A stretch of 64,000 bases of DNA, from assembly GCA_017893485.1 (NCBI GenBank), contig CM030366.1:102932953-102996952 (forward strand). The letters run 5' to 3'. Each line of letters begins with the position of its first letter. The first letter of the stretch is position 1. The notes below the pieces were generated by a model. It worked only from the letters and a program-made list of their open reading frames with translations, was not told the DNA's origin and did no database searches. The position numbers were made by a program, and so were the translations under genes. Of the stretch, positions 11,644 through 24,497 are shown piece after piece. This stretch comes from Hemerocallis citrina (Eukaryota; Streptophyta; Magnoliopsida; Asparagales; Asphodelaceae).

Positions 11644-13134
11644 TATTAGGTTTCGAGTGCAATCACAGATTAAATATATAGCGAAAAAATTACAAAAATA
11701 TCGAAACCTAGCTATGGATCCATGCGAAAACCATAAACCGTGTTTATGAGTTATACCTTAAAGAACCGATCACAACACTGCAATATTGCGGTGCCTCTAC
11801 GGTATCCACACGAACAAGACGAAAAATAGCTCTCCCTCAGACCGCGGTGCTAGCTGCGGGAAGGGGATGTTCCTCCTCACGATCTCTCTCTCTCTTTCTG
11901 TGACGGCTAGGTTTTTTTCACATGTGTCTTTTCCACAGATCATATCATATATATAGGTGCATAAAACAAACCCTAAGAGAGTATTGAGGTTGTTGGGCTC
12001 ACAATCTGACCTGGGTCGGATTCGCTTGTGGGTCTTTAAACTGTAGTTGGCCCATTTAATCTAATTAAATGTCCAACCAATATCAGGAGTCCAAGTCTTA
12101 CTTGGATCCCTAATTAAATTCGTCTTATGAATTTAAATCCCAATTTTGATCCATTCTAAGTGTGTGACCTTGTAGGTTCCAATTACGTTGACAGTAATAC
12201 TAAAATTATATTCGGGTATTACAAATAGTGGGCGGTATCTAGCAATACATCACTGCTACTCAAGTCACAGGAATATCAGTTTTTTGACATAACCTATCCA
12301 TGACCAATGTTACCATGTAGTCTAGTCCCTTTGTCTTGATATCTTAATTGACAACAAGTCATAGAGAGTATCACCCTTGTATAATTCAATCTTTGGTTTC
12401 TTGTCTTGATGTTCGTGTAAACTTACTAAAATAAATGAGATCAATATCTCATATTGACTCATCTGAGCATAGTCATGCATTTTGCAGTCTCACTCAATCA
12501 AGGGGCCTGTAGATATCACTCATGTAATGTAATAGAGACAAATCCTATCTAAGTCACTCACATCCCTCCACATGATTTGTAGTACATCCAATAGTTGACT
12601 TTCTAATAACCTTATTACAGGCAACGTTTGATGGCATTAAAACGTATAACTTCTCATGTAGGAAACCGTAATGACTTCAAGTCAAAGGACTGCGTACACC
12701 ATGGTCACTGTGAGAACCGCTTATGACACTCACGTAACGATCCATGCAGCATTTTCATGGTGGATCAGTCCAGTACATTATTACTCTAATATGTACCCAT
12801 GTGAAGACTTGATATCGCATATCCATGACCCGTATGAATGGTCATCAATCTACGCACACACTAGTCTCTATGTATTATCGTTGTCCTATTTCACCAAAAT
12901 ACTTGACTAGGGACATTTAAAAACTGTGTTCTGATTCAGCCAATAGGATCTCACAGTCAAGTCATGCACTCGATATCCCATGACATTAAACTTACTATTC
13001 TAAGGACTTCATTATGTTCACTTAATTCACAATAAATAAAAAATAAATGAAATGCCTAAATATAAAATAAATTTCATGATACAATGTAAACTAGTAATGT
13101 CAATACATAACTGGCCTCTAGGCATACACCAATA
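11644..13134 (-). mobile_element. Copia-type solo LTR (1491 bp)
   Basis: Flanked by GATAC at 11639-11643 and 13135-13139 inside the RNase H-integrase junction of element D. The plus-strand ends are TATTAGG and CCAATA, each one change from the canonical TGTTAGG and CCAACA. The GGCCTCTAGGCATACACC block at the end and the CCCTAGTCAAGTATTTTGG block near 12895 resemble long copia LTRs of the SIRE/Angela type common in plants; that family label is from memory. No coding capacity. Confidence 0.75.
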
Positions 13135-13139
13135 GATAC

Positions 13140-14878
13140 ATGATCTTTGATCTGATATCCTCCAATACTTCCAACTATTGTCTCTGATGTAGATTCAAAT
13201 CTTTCTGTTGATATATGTAGTTCAAGGTCTTGTTATCTGTATACATTTCTACCTTTGCATCGTAGACATAGTGTCGCCATATCTTCAAGGCAAAAATTAT
13301 TGCAGCCAGCTCCAAGTCATGTGTGGGGTAATTCCTCTCATGTGTAACCTGTAGGTTATAAACTTCCCTTCTTTCATTAAAACACATCCAGAACCCTGAT
13401 GTAAAGCATCACTGTAGATTACATATCCATTGTCTGCTTGTGGTAAGACCAATATCGGCGCTGAAATCAACCAGCTCTTCAACTATTGGAAGATCTCCTC
13501 ACACTTCTCAGTCCACTAAAAATTCTTATTCTTCTTGGTCAATGTTGTGAGCGGTACTGCTATCTTGGCATAATCCTGGATGCACTTCCTCTAGTACCCG
13601 GTCAGACCAAAAAAGCTCTTGACTTCCTTCACCATCTTCAGTTGAAGCCAATCCTTCACCACCTCAATCTTTAGTAGGTCAGTGGCCACTCCCTCATTGG
13701 AAAGGACTTGACCAAGGAATGTGACTTCCGTCTTCCAGAACTCACACTTGGACAACTTTGCATACAACTTATACTCATGTAGCTTGTTCAACACTTCAGT
13801 CAGATATCTGGCATGATCTTCCTCCATCTTTAAGTACACCAAAACATTATCTATAAACACCATGACAAACGAGTCGATGTATGGCCGTAGAATCCAATTC
13901 ATTATGTCAATGAAGATATCTGGGGCATTTTTCACTCCAAACGGCATTACCAAGAACTCGTAGTGACCATGTCAAGTCCTAAAGGTGGTCTTGGGTATAT
14001 CCTCCTCTTTTAAATAGACCTAATGACAGCCCTATCGCAGATCGATCTTCGAGAATACCAACGCTCCTTGAAGTTGATCAAACAAGTCATTGATCCTGGG
14101 GATTAGGTACTTGTTTCGAACTGTGACCTTGTTCAACTTCCAATAGTTAATACACATCCTTGCTCCCCAAGGTGAAGAACTAGGCCTAATAAATCCCTTC
14201 TACAGTAGCTCTTCAATCTGTTGCTTAACATCATTCTACTCCACCAGTGCCATCTGATAAGGCGCTTTAAATACTGGTGCACTTTCTAGTTGAATGACGA
14301 TGTTAAACTCCACATCTCTATGCGAAGGTAATTCAGGTAGATCCTCCAAAAATACGAGCGGAAATTCTCATACAAGGGCTATCTTCTTAATGTCCTCTGG
14401 CACCTTCGTCTAAATTGTAGCAGCTAGAATTTCTCTACGCTTCTTCTTCCCATGAAACACGATCTCTGGTTTCTCAGGTATCACTATGGTCACCTTCTTT
14501 CCTTTGCAGTCTATGGTTGCTTTGTGTTTCATCATCTAATCCATCATAATTATTATAACTGCCCCCACAAAGCCCAATTCCAACAAATCTAAGAGTTTCC
14601 CCACCAATTTGTAGTTTACATCCTTTATAACATTCACTAGCGATGAAAGTATCTCTTGATGGTGTGGCCACCTCCAAAGCCAAATCAGGACTTGCCTCAT
14701 CAGTGTGCTTTAACTTCTTAGCGAAAGACTTAGGCACAAAAGTATGAGAAGTTCCACTGTCAAACAAAACACTGGCTTTAATTCCATTAACGTTCAAACA
14801 TCCTATTACAAAGATTACATACGTTAAAGACTGCCTTCCATTGTTCAACAAAACATAACAAAACAAATTACATTTCAA
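13140..14878 (-). pseudogene. pol: Element D protease-RT-RNase H remnant
   Basis: From the N-terminus at 14878 the minus strand shows an aspartic protease motif (VLFDSGTSHTFV, about 14740-14775), reverse transcriptase (MPFGVKNAPDIF and VFIDNVLVY, 13820-13950; the second catalytic Asp of FIDD is Asn), and RNase H ([38 protein letters not shown]; 13190-13460). Frames change near 14500, 13960 and 13480. The FIDD to FIDN change alone would abolish RT activity. Confidence 0.8.
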
Positions 14879-15353
14879 TTTCCCATACCAGTGATGACCC
14901 CTTCTTCCTCCTCAGCATCTTCTTCAGTTAGAGTGAAGGCACGCCCCTGACGGAAAGACTTCTTCCATTTATCATTGTTCTTCTGCCCTAGTCCATCGTT
15001 GTTGTTCTGCAGTTGTGGGTAGTTTAGCTTGATGTGCACAGTTTTTCCACAATTGAAACAAGTATGCTCACCCACCTGAACCTTATTATATGGGCACTAA
15101 AACTTATAGTGTCCTCGCTATCCATAGAGGAAACATTCCACTAGCTTGAAGGCACCTGCACTGGTATTTGGATTTTTGAATTTCTAGGTTGGGCCATGCT
15201 TCTTGAAGTTGGTGGCTGAAACAGGCTATTTTCCTTTGTTCCAGGTTCCTGTCGTCCCTTGTGATTGTTGGTTCTGGTTCATATCCATCTCTGTTACTAC
15301 TACCCGGTGCACCAGCTTTTCAAACCTTCGGATGTATAAAGGTACCATCTTAG
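14875..15353 (-). pseudogene. gag: Element D gag C-terminal piece
   Basis: Contains the IRRFEKLV block (about 15300-15340), one degraded zinc knuckle (CFNCGKTVHIKLNYPQ at 15010-15060, last Cys replaced by Tyr) and the FTLTEEDAEEEEGVITGM terminus. A stop precedes the protease frame. It joins the N-terminal piece across the 535-bp insertion: the motif LRPGLT at 15899-15915 continues as a KMVP-like block at about 15340. Confidence 0.75.
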
Positions 15354-15358
15354 ACGTC

Positions 15359-15893
15359 ACCGGAGTCATTAACAGAGAAAGCCTAGTCTACCCTGGGAAA
15401 CCTATCTATCAGTATCCATTCTCACCTTCACTTTCCTTTCCTTACTAACATTCATTAGCTACTGACTTTCATCTTCTGCTTAGTGTGTGAGACCAAAGCA
15501 TTCTTTGATGGGTTCCTACTTTGTTGCTGAATCTATTCTACCTCATGAGTTGCCTGATTTAATAATAGGTTTTTTATATTCTTTGCTTTCTCACTTCTGA
15601 AGGCATCGTGGGATCTTTCACTAGAACTTGAATTATAAGGAGAAGCAAGAGCTGGAGAAGGCACATGAAGGAAGGAGGTACTTGTTTGACACGAATCCTT
15701 TTGATCATTGGACCTTCTTTAGTAAATCAGCGATTCAAGCAAAAAACAGGTTTTGTAACATCATACTAATCTCGATCATCAGATAGTATGCATGTGCAGT
15801 CACTTAATGTGGAGATGTTTGACATTCCTTCTCAACTACGATGGGTGGTTCTTCGCTAAAGTCCTCAACTGTCTACATGCCTGATGATTCAGT
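15359..15893. mobile_element. 535-bp insertion of unknown type, TSD ACGTC
   Basis: Flanked by ACGTC at 15354-15358 and 15894-15898. Removing the insert and one copy restores the gag frame of element D. The insert begins ACCGGAGTCA and ends TGATTCAGT, a weak, imperfect inverted match. No TG...CA termini and no clear protein match. Plus-strand frames include a short open stretch with YLFDTNPFDHWTFF near 15680. It may be a non-autonomous DNA transposon or filler DNA. Confidence 0.6.
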
Positions 15894-15898
15894 ACGTC

Positions 15899-16475
15899 AA
15901 ACCGGGCCTAAGGCCTTGCTCGAAACTTTTGGCCTTCTTAACTTCGTCTTGAACCATCTCCGAGGCATAGCGAGACAACTGAATAAACTTCGTTGCATAT
16001 TCATGGACAGTCATGCTACCCTTCTTTAGGTTGATAAACTCCATTGCTTTCTCTTCTTGGACGTCCGGGGGGAAGTAGTGTTGTTTGAACTCTTCCAGAA
16101 AGTCTTCCCAGGCAATCATTCCATTTCCCATGGTTAGTTTTAATGATTGCCAACTCTAGCATACTTTTCAAGCAAGATGGTCGCCAACATGACTTTGATT
16201 TCTTCCGATGTCTCAAGCACTTCAAACACGACCTCTACCTGACGTATCCAATCATTGGCTATTGCGGATCTGCTTAGCCTTCAAATACTGGTGGTTTCAT
16301 CATCTTGAAGGACTCCACCATCTTAACCAAGTCAGCCACGACGTTTCCCCAGTTCCTGCCCTGAGCTTCCTGTTGTGGCTTGAAGTTATGGCTTGCCTCC
16401 ACAAAAGCTCCCATCATCTGATAGACTCGTGTAAATTCTGATTCTATGTTGAGGCCAGCTCGACAACAAAAACAG
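15899..16475 (-). pseudogene. gag: Element D gag N-terminal piece
   Basis: Minus-strand frames hold the N-terminal block IESEFTRVYQMM (about 16410-16450), MKPPVFEG (about 16280) and the gag core WEDFLEEFKQHYFPPDVQEEKAMEF followed by YATKFIQLSRYA and KSFEQGLRPG (15899-16110). The order matches the intact inner gag. Frameshifts near 16270 and 16135 break it. The normal N-terminal methionine region is not recognisable right of 16475. Confidence 0.75.
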
Positions 16476-16494
16476 AAAATCAAAATTGACAAGA

Positions 16495-16900
16495 GATGGT
16501 CGGCCAAGACTCTTGGTCGCCTGAAGCTTTGCACACCAAAGAAGCTTTGGTCACCGAGGAGAGGGTCGACGAAGCTCTCTCCTTGGTCGCTCAAAGGTTG
16601 GTCGCCCAAAAGCTCTTGCTCGATGAAATGGTGATGGTCACCGAAAACCATTGGTCGCCGAAACATGGTTGCCACCAGCTTGCTTGCTGAAAACCCTGGT
16701 GGTCGAACCTTGGTCGCCACCAGCTTGGGCACTACAAGCTAGAGCGACGAGGAAATGCTCGATGGAGAAGACGAAGCCTCGTGGTCGACGAAGCCTCTGT
16801 GGTCGCCGAGTCGTCTTGGTCGCCAGAAAAGTACGAGCTCGGCGAGGTAGTAGGTCGCCCAAAAGGTCGGGTGACCAAGGGGGTGCTCGCAGCTGTCGAC
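16495..16900. repeat. GC-rich cluster of GGTCGCC/GGTCGACGAAG-like motifs
   Basis: A CpG-rich block with many irregularly spaced copies of TTGGTCGCC, GGTCGACGAAGC and GGTCACCGA. Four overlapping ORFs on both strands arise from this composition. It lies where the leader and 5' LTR of element D would be expected, but matches no LTR in the window. Confidence 0.6.
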
Positions 16901-17639
16901 ATCCATCAGATCACTCAAAAAAATTAACCTCTCCGTGACGGACACGCAGGATCAAGCCATGTCGCCACGCTCCTCGCTCTGTTTCTCAACCTCCATTCCA
17001 CTCAGCAGGTGAGCTTGGTGTGATGGACGCTCCCAATTCCTCCATGTCACCTCTTCATCACCGCAGCACCATCTCGACCACCTGATCCACTCAGCGGGCG
17101 AGCCCAAACCTGATTAATGTGCAGAATTGCTCCAAAAAGCGAGTTAGGTCTGATAAATCAATAAAAAAAATCCAAAATCAATTAAAATTCAAAATTTTAA
17201 TAAAAAATCCCAAAAATAATAATAAAATTTGGAAAATCAATTAAAATTTCCGAACAATAATTAAAAATTGTGATAATTAATTAAGAAATTTGTAAAAAGT
17301 AATTGTTAATTGGGACAAATTATTTAATATCCGAAAAGTTATGGAAAATTCCCAAAAAAGGAGAGAAAAGTTCAGGAAAATATTTGTTGCCTCTAGAAGC
17401 TTTCAACAAGTTCAAGATATCTCCATTTGTCCCTGAAAGCCAAGATAGTACCCCAGAACTCCAAATTAAGGCAAACTATTTCCTGCATGCATAGAAAATT
17501 GTCTTTCGAAATTGGGGGGCTTATAATAATAGCAGAAATCGCAGCAAATCAGGGTCGTAAAATTCCAGCACAATTCTTAAAAGCTTCTACCAGAAAATTA
17601 ACCGTAATGGACCTCTTTAATAGGTCTAGACCTTCTTCA
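16901..17639. other. Unassigned spacer
   Basis: GC-moderate sequence to about 17120, then A/T-rich sequence (AAAATCCAAAATC, AATTAAAATT). The AT-rich half may be the U3 of the Tat-like LTR to the right. No ORF of note. Confidence 0.35.
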
Positions 17640-18075
17640 GGCTCATAAATAAGACATTGGTCACTTTCAAGCCCATTAAAAGTCACTGGGCCCATCAAAA
17701 GAGACACCCAGCACATGAGGGTTGTAAGTCAACCTCTTGTCCCCATAAAAATAGTAATCGATTCTATCTCATAAGGGGGAGAATTAACAGGAGATAACAT
17801 ATTTATATCAATCTCCTAACAATTTTATCAGGCCTATAAATACCCTCCCCCTCCCTCAGTTAGAAGATAATCAGCAATTTCTCTCTCAAACTCTCTTTCT
17901 CTCTCTGGTTGTGACTTGAGCGTCGAAGGGTCTATCGTCGACGCCATCCCCAGTGTTTCAGGCTTTTTGCAGGATCATCATTGCGTCAGCAACCATCAGA
18001 TTTCAAATCAACGTGCTCTTTCAACGATGCATATCCAATCTCTAGAGCTTTAACCACTTTTACGGCGACGATCAA
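17640..18075 (+). mobile_element. Tat-like LTR fragment
   Basis: Contains CCTATAAATACCCTCCCC (TATA, about 17834), a CTCTCTCT stretch, then GACTTGAGCGTCGAAGGGTC and TTTTTGCAGGATCATC. The same order is seen on the minus strand of the LTR at 4713-5340 (CTATAAATACCTCCC, AAGAGCGTCGGAGGGTG, CTTGCAGG). This indicates the R/U5 half of a second Tat-type LTR. The ends are not clear; the primer site might be the altered ACGGCGACGATC near 18062. Confidence 0.5.
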
Positions 18076-18234
18076 ATGTTAGATCTTTAGTAGTATCCTT
18101 GAAAATATAAACTCACTATCTATTTTCTCCCACACCAAAGCAGCAATAGAACCCTTTTCTCCCAACTTCATGTCAACCAATTTCTTCAACTGAAGAATTT
18201 GATTCGATGTCGACTTGTCGGATTCTATGCCTTC
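18076..18234 (-). pseudogene. gag: Copia gag fragment (downstream part)
   Basis: Minus strand encodes SNQILQLKKLVDMKLGEKGSI, similar to the conserved Ty1/copia gag segment that follows a YEKPS.SNKV.L block. The upstream half of the same gag is at 24498-24673, on the far side of LTR E. About 30 residues between the halves are missing. Confidence 0.5.
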
Positions 18235-18892
18235 CATACTACATAGGTCCGGAGCAAGCCCTTATCGTTCTCCACTTTATAGGGTTAGACCCTCGTTATG
18301 CAACTAATCTTACCACGATGACTACTACGAGATTTAGATAAGTTGTGAATATCTAGCCCATGCCCCGATAATTCCGGAGGTCAATCTTTATCCACAGATA
18401 ATTCCGAAGACTATTTCACTCACACCTGGAAATTTTTGAGAATACCCCACACCGCAAGCTATGGCACCTCATCATACGAATACCCGATGAGCATCGTCTC
18501 GACCCCTATAATTTCGAAGATCAATCCCAAACCGCAGGTAATTCCGGAGACTATTTCACTCACACCTCGATAATTCTGGGGATTATCTCACACCGCAAAT
18601 CATACTGAGATCTATAACCCATGTTTGCACTCATTTCATCATATCGCCATCTAGTGCCTGTTCTTATCTTATTAAGTTAATTAATAATTTACGAATCTCC
18701 TAGAGTTGATGTACCCTACCGAACTTAACTTAACTGATCAAGAACAAAGCCACAACTGGCCAAACCACAAAATCTCAACTGCCGGTATATTAGGTTCCCA
18801 CTCACCCTCTAGAGACTCACAACTCAACCATAAACATCAAAACTTTTACTAAAATTCATAATTCCATTATCAAAATGTTTATATCAATAAAA

Positions 18893-18974
18893 TGTAACCC
18901 ATGTTTTCCATTTTTTGTATTTTCTTGTGTATTTATTCACATTGTATCTCTTTTTGGACCGTGTTTTGGATCTT

Positions 18975-19048
<74 letters not shown>

Positions 19049-22000
19049 ATTTATTTGATTTTCGTCTTCTTATTTTGAGTTCTTGATTCTATTTTCTCCT
19101 ATTGTTACGTCTCTGTTTGATAGAGCAATTATTTTTTATCTCCATTATTTAAATTGTTCATGTCCTATCTTATTTATTTATTTTGTTCCCATCTTATTAT
19201 TTTGGATCATCCTATTTTTATTTGGAACTTTCATTTAACCCATAAACACTACTAAACCTTATTCAATTCCTTGTGGATCTTTAATCCATTACATCTATTT
19301 TACCATATCTATAACCCTACCAGTTAAGCCAACTAAACCCGTTTACACCCTATACCCTACACGTTCACACCAAGAAACCTTAAAACCCTAACTCCTATAT
19401 ATACTACTGTATACCCCCTCCCCTGTTCTTAACCCTAGCCGATCTAAACCCATCCCCGTCTCTCTCTTTCTCCCGGCCTCCTATTCCTCCGACCTGCATC
19501 CCACCGCCGCACCCTCACATCGTCATCCCGATGCTCCAGAGCCGCCCTCCTTCTCCGCAGACCCTGAACACCCCCCCAGCTGTGCTTCCCCAATGTAGAC
19601 GTGCAGTAGCAATAGCCTGGGTGACAGCAGCACCATCTGCCGTAAGCTACTTCCTCCCGAAGCTAGCGATGCCAGCACTCAGCACCAACTGCACCACGAT
19701 AGCAGCCCCTCTCACTGTCCCCCTTCTAGCACCGCTGCTCCCATCCGCCGTCCCGCCTGGCCTTCGTCGACACAGTGCACACACCCCTCTACCGTTTCCC
19801 TTGCTTGTGTGTTGTGCATGTGTGTTGATCTTGAGATTTTTTTTGTGGTTCGTTGGTTCGTTTGTTAGTTGTCTTCGTGCTCGAGAATCCATTCCTATTA
19901 TTCTTGCTCTTGCTTCGTCGTTTCCATCGTCGACTATAAGGCAAGTAACTTGTATAATTTCTATTTGCATATACAAGTACTAAATACTGCTTGTAGTGTA
20001 GGTTTGTTCTAGAGGTAATTCTTGTTCAAAACCCCTATTATATCTTATCTCTATGTGTTGAACCATCCGTAGTGATCTCATTACACACACGGCATGAATT
20101 TAGGCTTAGAGATGAGCACTTCTTGATGTATTCATGCATGTTGTTCGTATGATATCGTGTGCTTGGTAGTTTTAGTTATACTATACTTGTTTTAGACGTG
20201 TTAAATACCATATTTCACATTTTGTTATGATTTGGATGTGGTTCATATGGTCTAGTTGATTTTATGCATGAAGAATATTTCTGTATTTGTTGTTACCCCA
20301 TTTTTTCAGTATTTTAGACCCTATTAAGATCAATATATGAAATATTTTTGTGAATATGAATTATAGAATTCTGTCTACTTTCCATATTTTCTGATAGATC
20401 TCAGTTTCAATTTATGAGTTGCAAGTTATGGCTTTTTTACTACATATGTGTTTAAAATTACAGATTCTGTTGTATATGAATTCTAGATGATAATTAATTT
20501 TTCTACTGATGTTGAAGATAATATTTTGATCCAATATTCTGCTGATTACAACTAGACTTGATTGGAATTAACCCCTAATTTTTGTGAATTTAATTGATAA
20601 CTTTTATACACTATTCTATACTTGCAAACAACCACTATACTTGTAGAATTTTCATACTGTTCAGTAAAGAAACATAATTTCAACCTGATTCTACTTACTA
20701 GTTACAAAAACTTTGTGAATAAGAATTTTAGCCTACTATATCTATTTTATCAACCTTCTGACAGATTTGGATTTCGATTTATATTTTGTAATATATTGCT
20801 ATCTTAGTACCGCTGTGTTTATGATTCCAGATTTACAGTTTATGTATCTTACTGCTTTCTGATTTTACTTGACTATTCTATCTATATTGAAAAATTATAA
20901 AAATTTATTTTCTGTTACTAAACATACTAGGGAATACCCCAGATTTTCTTAGATTTAATCAGTAAGTTTTTATTCTATTTTCCTATTTATGAATACAAAC
21001 TTCTGATTTCTAGCTGAACACGTTTTCTGGATACAAACCTGTTTTGAGCCTTATTTTTGTGAAATACCATATGACTTATATATATTTGCTGGATTCGGCC
21101 GAGAGTCTACTTTCCATATTTTCTGATGGATCCAGATTTGCACATTTGTAGCAACGGAAATTCCAGATTTTGTGCAGTACTGTCTTGCTGTCCTTAACTA
21201 GAATTTTTGTTGTTCTATTCTTTTATGAGTGGTCTATCACCTGTACTTGTTTAACTTTCAACCTGAACCTGTTACTTGTTTATGAAATTTTATTCTTGCC
21301 CTGTTTTGTGACATATACATGCCTGTCTGATAATAATAACAAATAACCAAGTCGGGGTTAAGGGAAAGATCTAGTAGTCGATAATATAGAAATGTGTACT
21401 TGGAAGGCGGACCTGTGTTTCCTATCTTATTATCTGTTATCTGTTACGTGTCCATGACTACATGATACACGATTTTGTTACCTGATTACCTGAATGCACA
21501 CTTCCCTATAGGAAGGTGTACTCATAAGAGAACACGTAGGTTCTATCTGTCTGTCTGATACCTAAGTATACGGCCCTATACAGTCCACTACGAAATCTAA
21601 ACGTAACTTGTTTGAATGTAGCAACCATGTGGTAAAAGTTTGGGACGCATGAAGTGCTACCTAGTTAGAATTAAATACAAGACCGGTAATAACATGACAT
21701 CTGTTATCTATTACCTCTCCCTGTTATCTGACATCTGTTATCTGTATATCTGTCTGTATACCATCTAACACTTGACATCTGTTACATATCACCTGTACCT
21801 GTTAGCATACCATGTTACTTGATTTTGTTTTCTGATTCATGTTAGAAATTCTGTTTTGCTCTGTCATATCTATTTCATGCTATGTTTGTTTCCGCTATTA
21901 CTCTATATTTGTTTATATTTTCCTATACTTGTGCATGCACTACAAGCGGCCCGTAACTTGCATTGACGGGCGTTTTGTTTTCTTTTTCCTCTTCCTACAA

Positions 22001-22391
22001 ATTTATTAAATTGCAGATCATGGAGATCAGCTGTCCGATGGAGTAGGTGATCTGAGATTTTAGATGCTGGAGTTTTTGCTATTATTATTTCCTGTTACTT
22101 ATTTGAATAATTGTATCTGTTACTAGGATTATTTGTATTAGGCAATTTGACCCAGGATTATTGACTTGTTCAGATCTAGTTTATTTGAGATTATTAAACT
22201 TTGTTTCAAGTAAATTTTGTTGGTATATTGATTTATTTGTATATGCGTGGTTCACTTCTTTTGCTTCCTACTCTGATTGTTCCTATGAAATGTTGTAAAG
22301 ATCTCGACAGCTTATGGATGATGAAAATCATGCGCTGGACTTAGTCACGCATCCGTATTCTGTATTTTCTTTTGGGAAGCGGGGCATGACA
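18893..22391 (+). mobile_element. Solo LTR A (3499 bp)
   Basis: Starts TGTAACCCATG, ends CGGGGCATGACA, and is flanked by TAAAA at 18888-18892 and 22392-22396. A (TA)n tract lies at 18980-19046. TATATATACTACTG near 19399 is a likely TATA region. The GGCAAGTAACTTGTA block (about 19939) and the TAGTGTAGGTTTGTTCTAGAG block recur in solo LTR B at 30846 and 30900. ACATCTGTTATCTGT-like short repeats occupy 21420-21830. No coding capacity: the CT-rich ORF at 19531-19983 is compositional. Confidence 0.88.
18980..19046. repeat. (TA)n microsatellite
   Basis: About 33 dinucleotide repeats within solo LTR A. Confidence 0.95.
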
Positions 22392-24497
22392 TAAAACTTC
22401 TTAAAAACCAACAAATCCAAATTCATGTGATATACTCAAAAATTTTCAGAATTGAAATAAAGTATTAAACCTATTAAATAACTTAGAATCATATTTTGAA
22501 GTCATAGAAAGTCACAAAACATCAATTCCTTCGAAAACCATATATATCTCACTTTATAAAATCATAGGAATACAATTAAATTCTAGTATAATCAAAATGT
22601 AACTCTCTGTAGAATACTGTAATCTGTAGTAAAAACATCATCTAAAATAGTATATCAATAATCCATAATATCAAAGAATCAATCGTTAAAGAAAACAACA
22701 GAAAACTCAAAAAAAAAACCATCAACCAACTAGCTGACAGTCGACCATCAAAAAAAGTGCAAAAAGAGACGGTCGACCGACATGCAAAAATTCCCAAAGA
22801 AAAGAATTGACAATCGACTGTCAGTTCATGTGCAAAATCAAGACAGTACGATTCAAAACTTGACAGCTTTAATGTTCGTGCACCTTTTTACTGATACTTC
22901 AATTATACTTAGTAAACTCACAAATTTGCAAAATAAAATTCTGAGATGATTAAATACAACTTGTATAACATAGTGGAGTTTAGAAAACAAATCAAAATCT
23001 CACCAAGATCATAAAAGAGCAAGTTTTACAAAATTCTTCAAAACAGGATATGAGAATATATATAAGTGTATATATGTAGTAAAACTTCAATAAAACAACA
23101 TATATAAGTAGTATATTTTTCAATTAAGTCGCAGTATCAAAACAACTCAAGATCCAATCGAAAACATCCTAAAAATGACAAAATCCCAATCTCGACTGAA
23201 CAAAAACAGACCCGAAGTATATTCATGTTCAAAACCTTCAAAACTTGTTCTTTTTTATTCACCACCCCCCCCCCCCCCAAACTGATTATCTACATACCCC
23301 ACTACTGACATCAGTTAACTCATGAATATATGCACACACAACATGTATCAATCAAGTTCTTCTTCATCGATAATATCGAAACAGAGCATACATTTATTAT
23401 ACACAGTGAAAGGTTAAGTCTTGTTCACTTTTTGAAAGAATCATCATGCAAACTCAATTTGTGTAATCAAATCAGTAAGGATATAATACAAAACAACCTA
23501 CTCATGGTTTCAATTAGGTTCTTAACAAGTCTCAAGTTATCTATATGTAATTTTAATCATCTATACCATAGTTTCATGGAAAGATTCAATTTTTAATTCA
23601 TCCATCCATCAAAATTCATCATATCTTCATACAATCCCTAACATGCTTTCTAATAGAAAAATCATCACATTCAACATGCATAGAACAATACAAAAATAAA
23701 CATATGTCACTCACCTTATTGAAGAATCGACCGAAATAATAAAGAGAAGTAGAAAAATTCTTCCTTTCGAAAGAAAACCAAGATCCTCGCTTCGAAACTC
23801 CAAAAAATAAACAATGAATAAAACCCTTTGTGTAGTGCAACAAAGATACGGCTGCACTCTCTTTTAAATAGGTCGGATTTTCAATTATTAGGGTTTTGAA
23901 TAGATTTTGCAAAATGTCCCTTTTGAATAAATCTTTACATATATAAATTCTTATACTTGGAAATTAGGTTAACCAATTAAATTTAGATTTAAAAATAAAA
24001 TGACAATTCTAATACTGTCCGGCACAGTTTTTTAAACTTAGAAAACGAAATTTGTAATGTTTGCCTCTAAGTGGCAATTTTGCCAAAAGACCCTTCTTTA
24101 AGAAATTTGTGAAATAAACCAAATCTATTAAAACAAAGAGTAAAATTTTTTACCTATGAGTTGTCTAGCCATCATGCTCATCCCAAAAATCTGAAAATCT
24201 GGAGTTTTTACTCCAAATGGTAATTTTGCACAAAAGCCCATTTTTTGTAATATTTGCAAGTAGGACAAATAAATATCAAAAAATCCATAAAATTCATAAA
24301 TAATACCTAATAATAAATATTAGATTGCCCCAAAATAATTTCTGACTTTGAACTACCCAAGAAAATATTTGCACGTGTTTTGCACGTGTAAAGAGATAAA
24401 TTTCAGGAAAAAATATTTATTAAATATCCAAAAATCGTTTTAATTCATTTATAAATCTCAAAAACATTATTTAAAAATTCTAGGGTCTTACACCTTC

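Larger units (their letters stand above)
5341..16480 (-). mobile_element. Element D: old Tekay chromovirus, multiply interrupted
   Basis: A minus-strand Ty3/gypsy element whose gag and pol pieces run from about 16475 down to 6604, then a polypurine tract and a partial 3' LTR (5341-6586). The coding sequence is split by three insertions with clean 5-bp duplications: 7416-10823, 11644-13134 and 15359-15893. Removing them restores collinearity with the intact inner element. Many stops and substitutions show it is old. The 5' LTR is not recognisable to the right. Confidence 0.8.
18235..24492 (-). mobile_element. LTR E, minus strand, split by solo LTR A
   Basis: Segments 18235-18892 and 22397-24492. 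The right end reads GGGTCTTACA, so on the minus strand the LTR starts TGTAAGACCC. About 105 bases in lies a G-box pair identical in sequence and spacing to that of the inner element. The left segment shares the AATTCCGGAG/CCCACATC modules of the inner LTR. CCTTC flanks it at 18230-18234 and 24493-24497. However, the left end is not a canonical terminus, and by comparison with the outer LTR about 0.45 kb of the LTR end is missing. GTCGAC-containing motifs occur near 22740-22815. Confidence 0.7.

Noticed and set aside
16274..16938. Opposite-strand ORFs around 16.3-16.9 kb as novel genes
   Set aside because: Both strands are open because of the GGTCGCC repeat composition. The recognisable part is element D gag.
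19531..19983. 150-residue ORF in solo LTR A
   Set aside because: Lies at the C-rich R-region of an LTR, is not conserved in LTR B, and has no domain.
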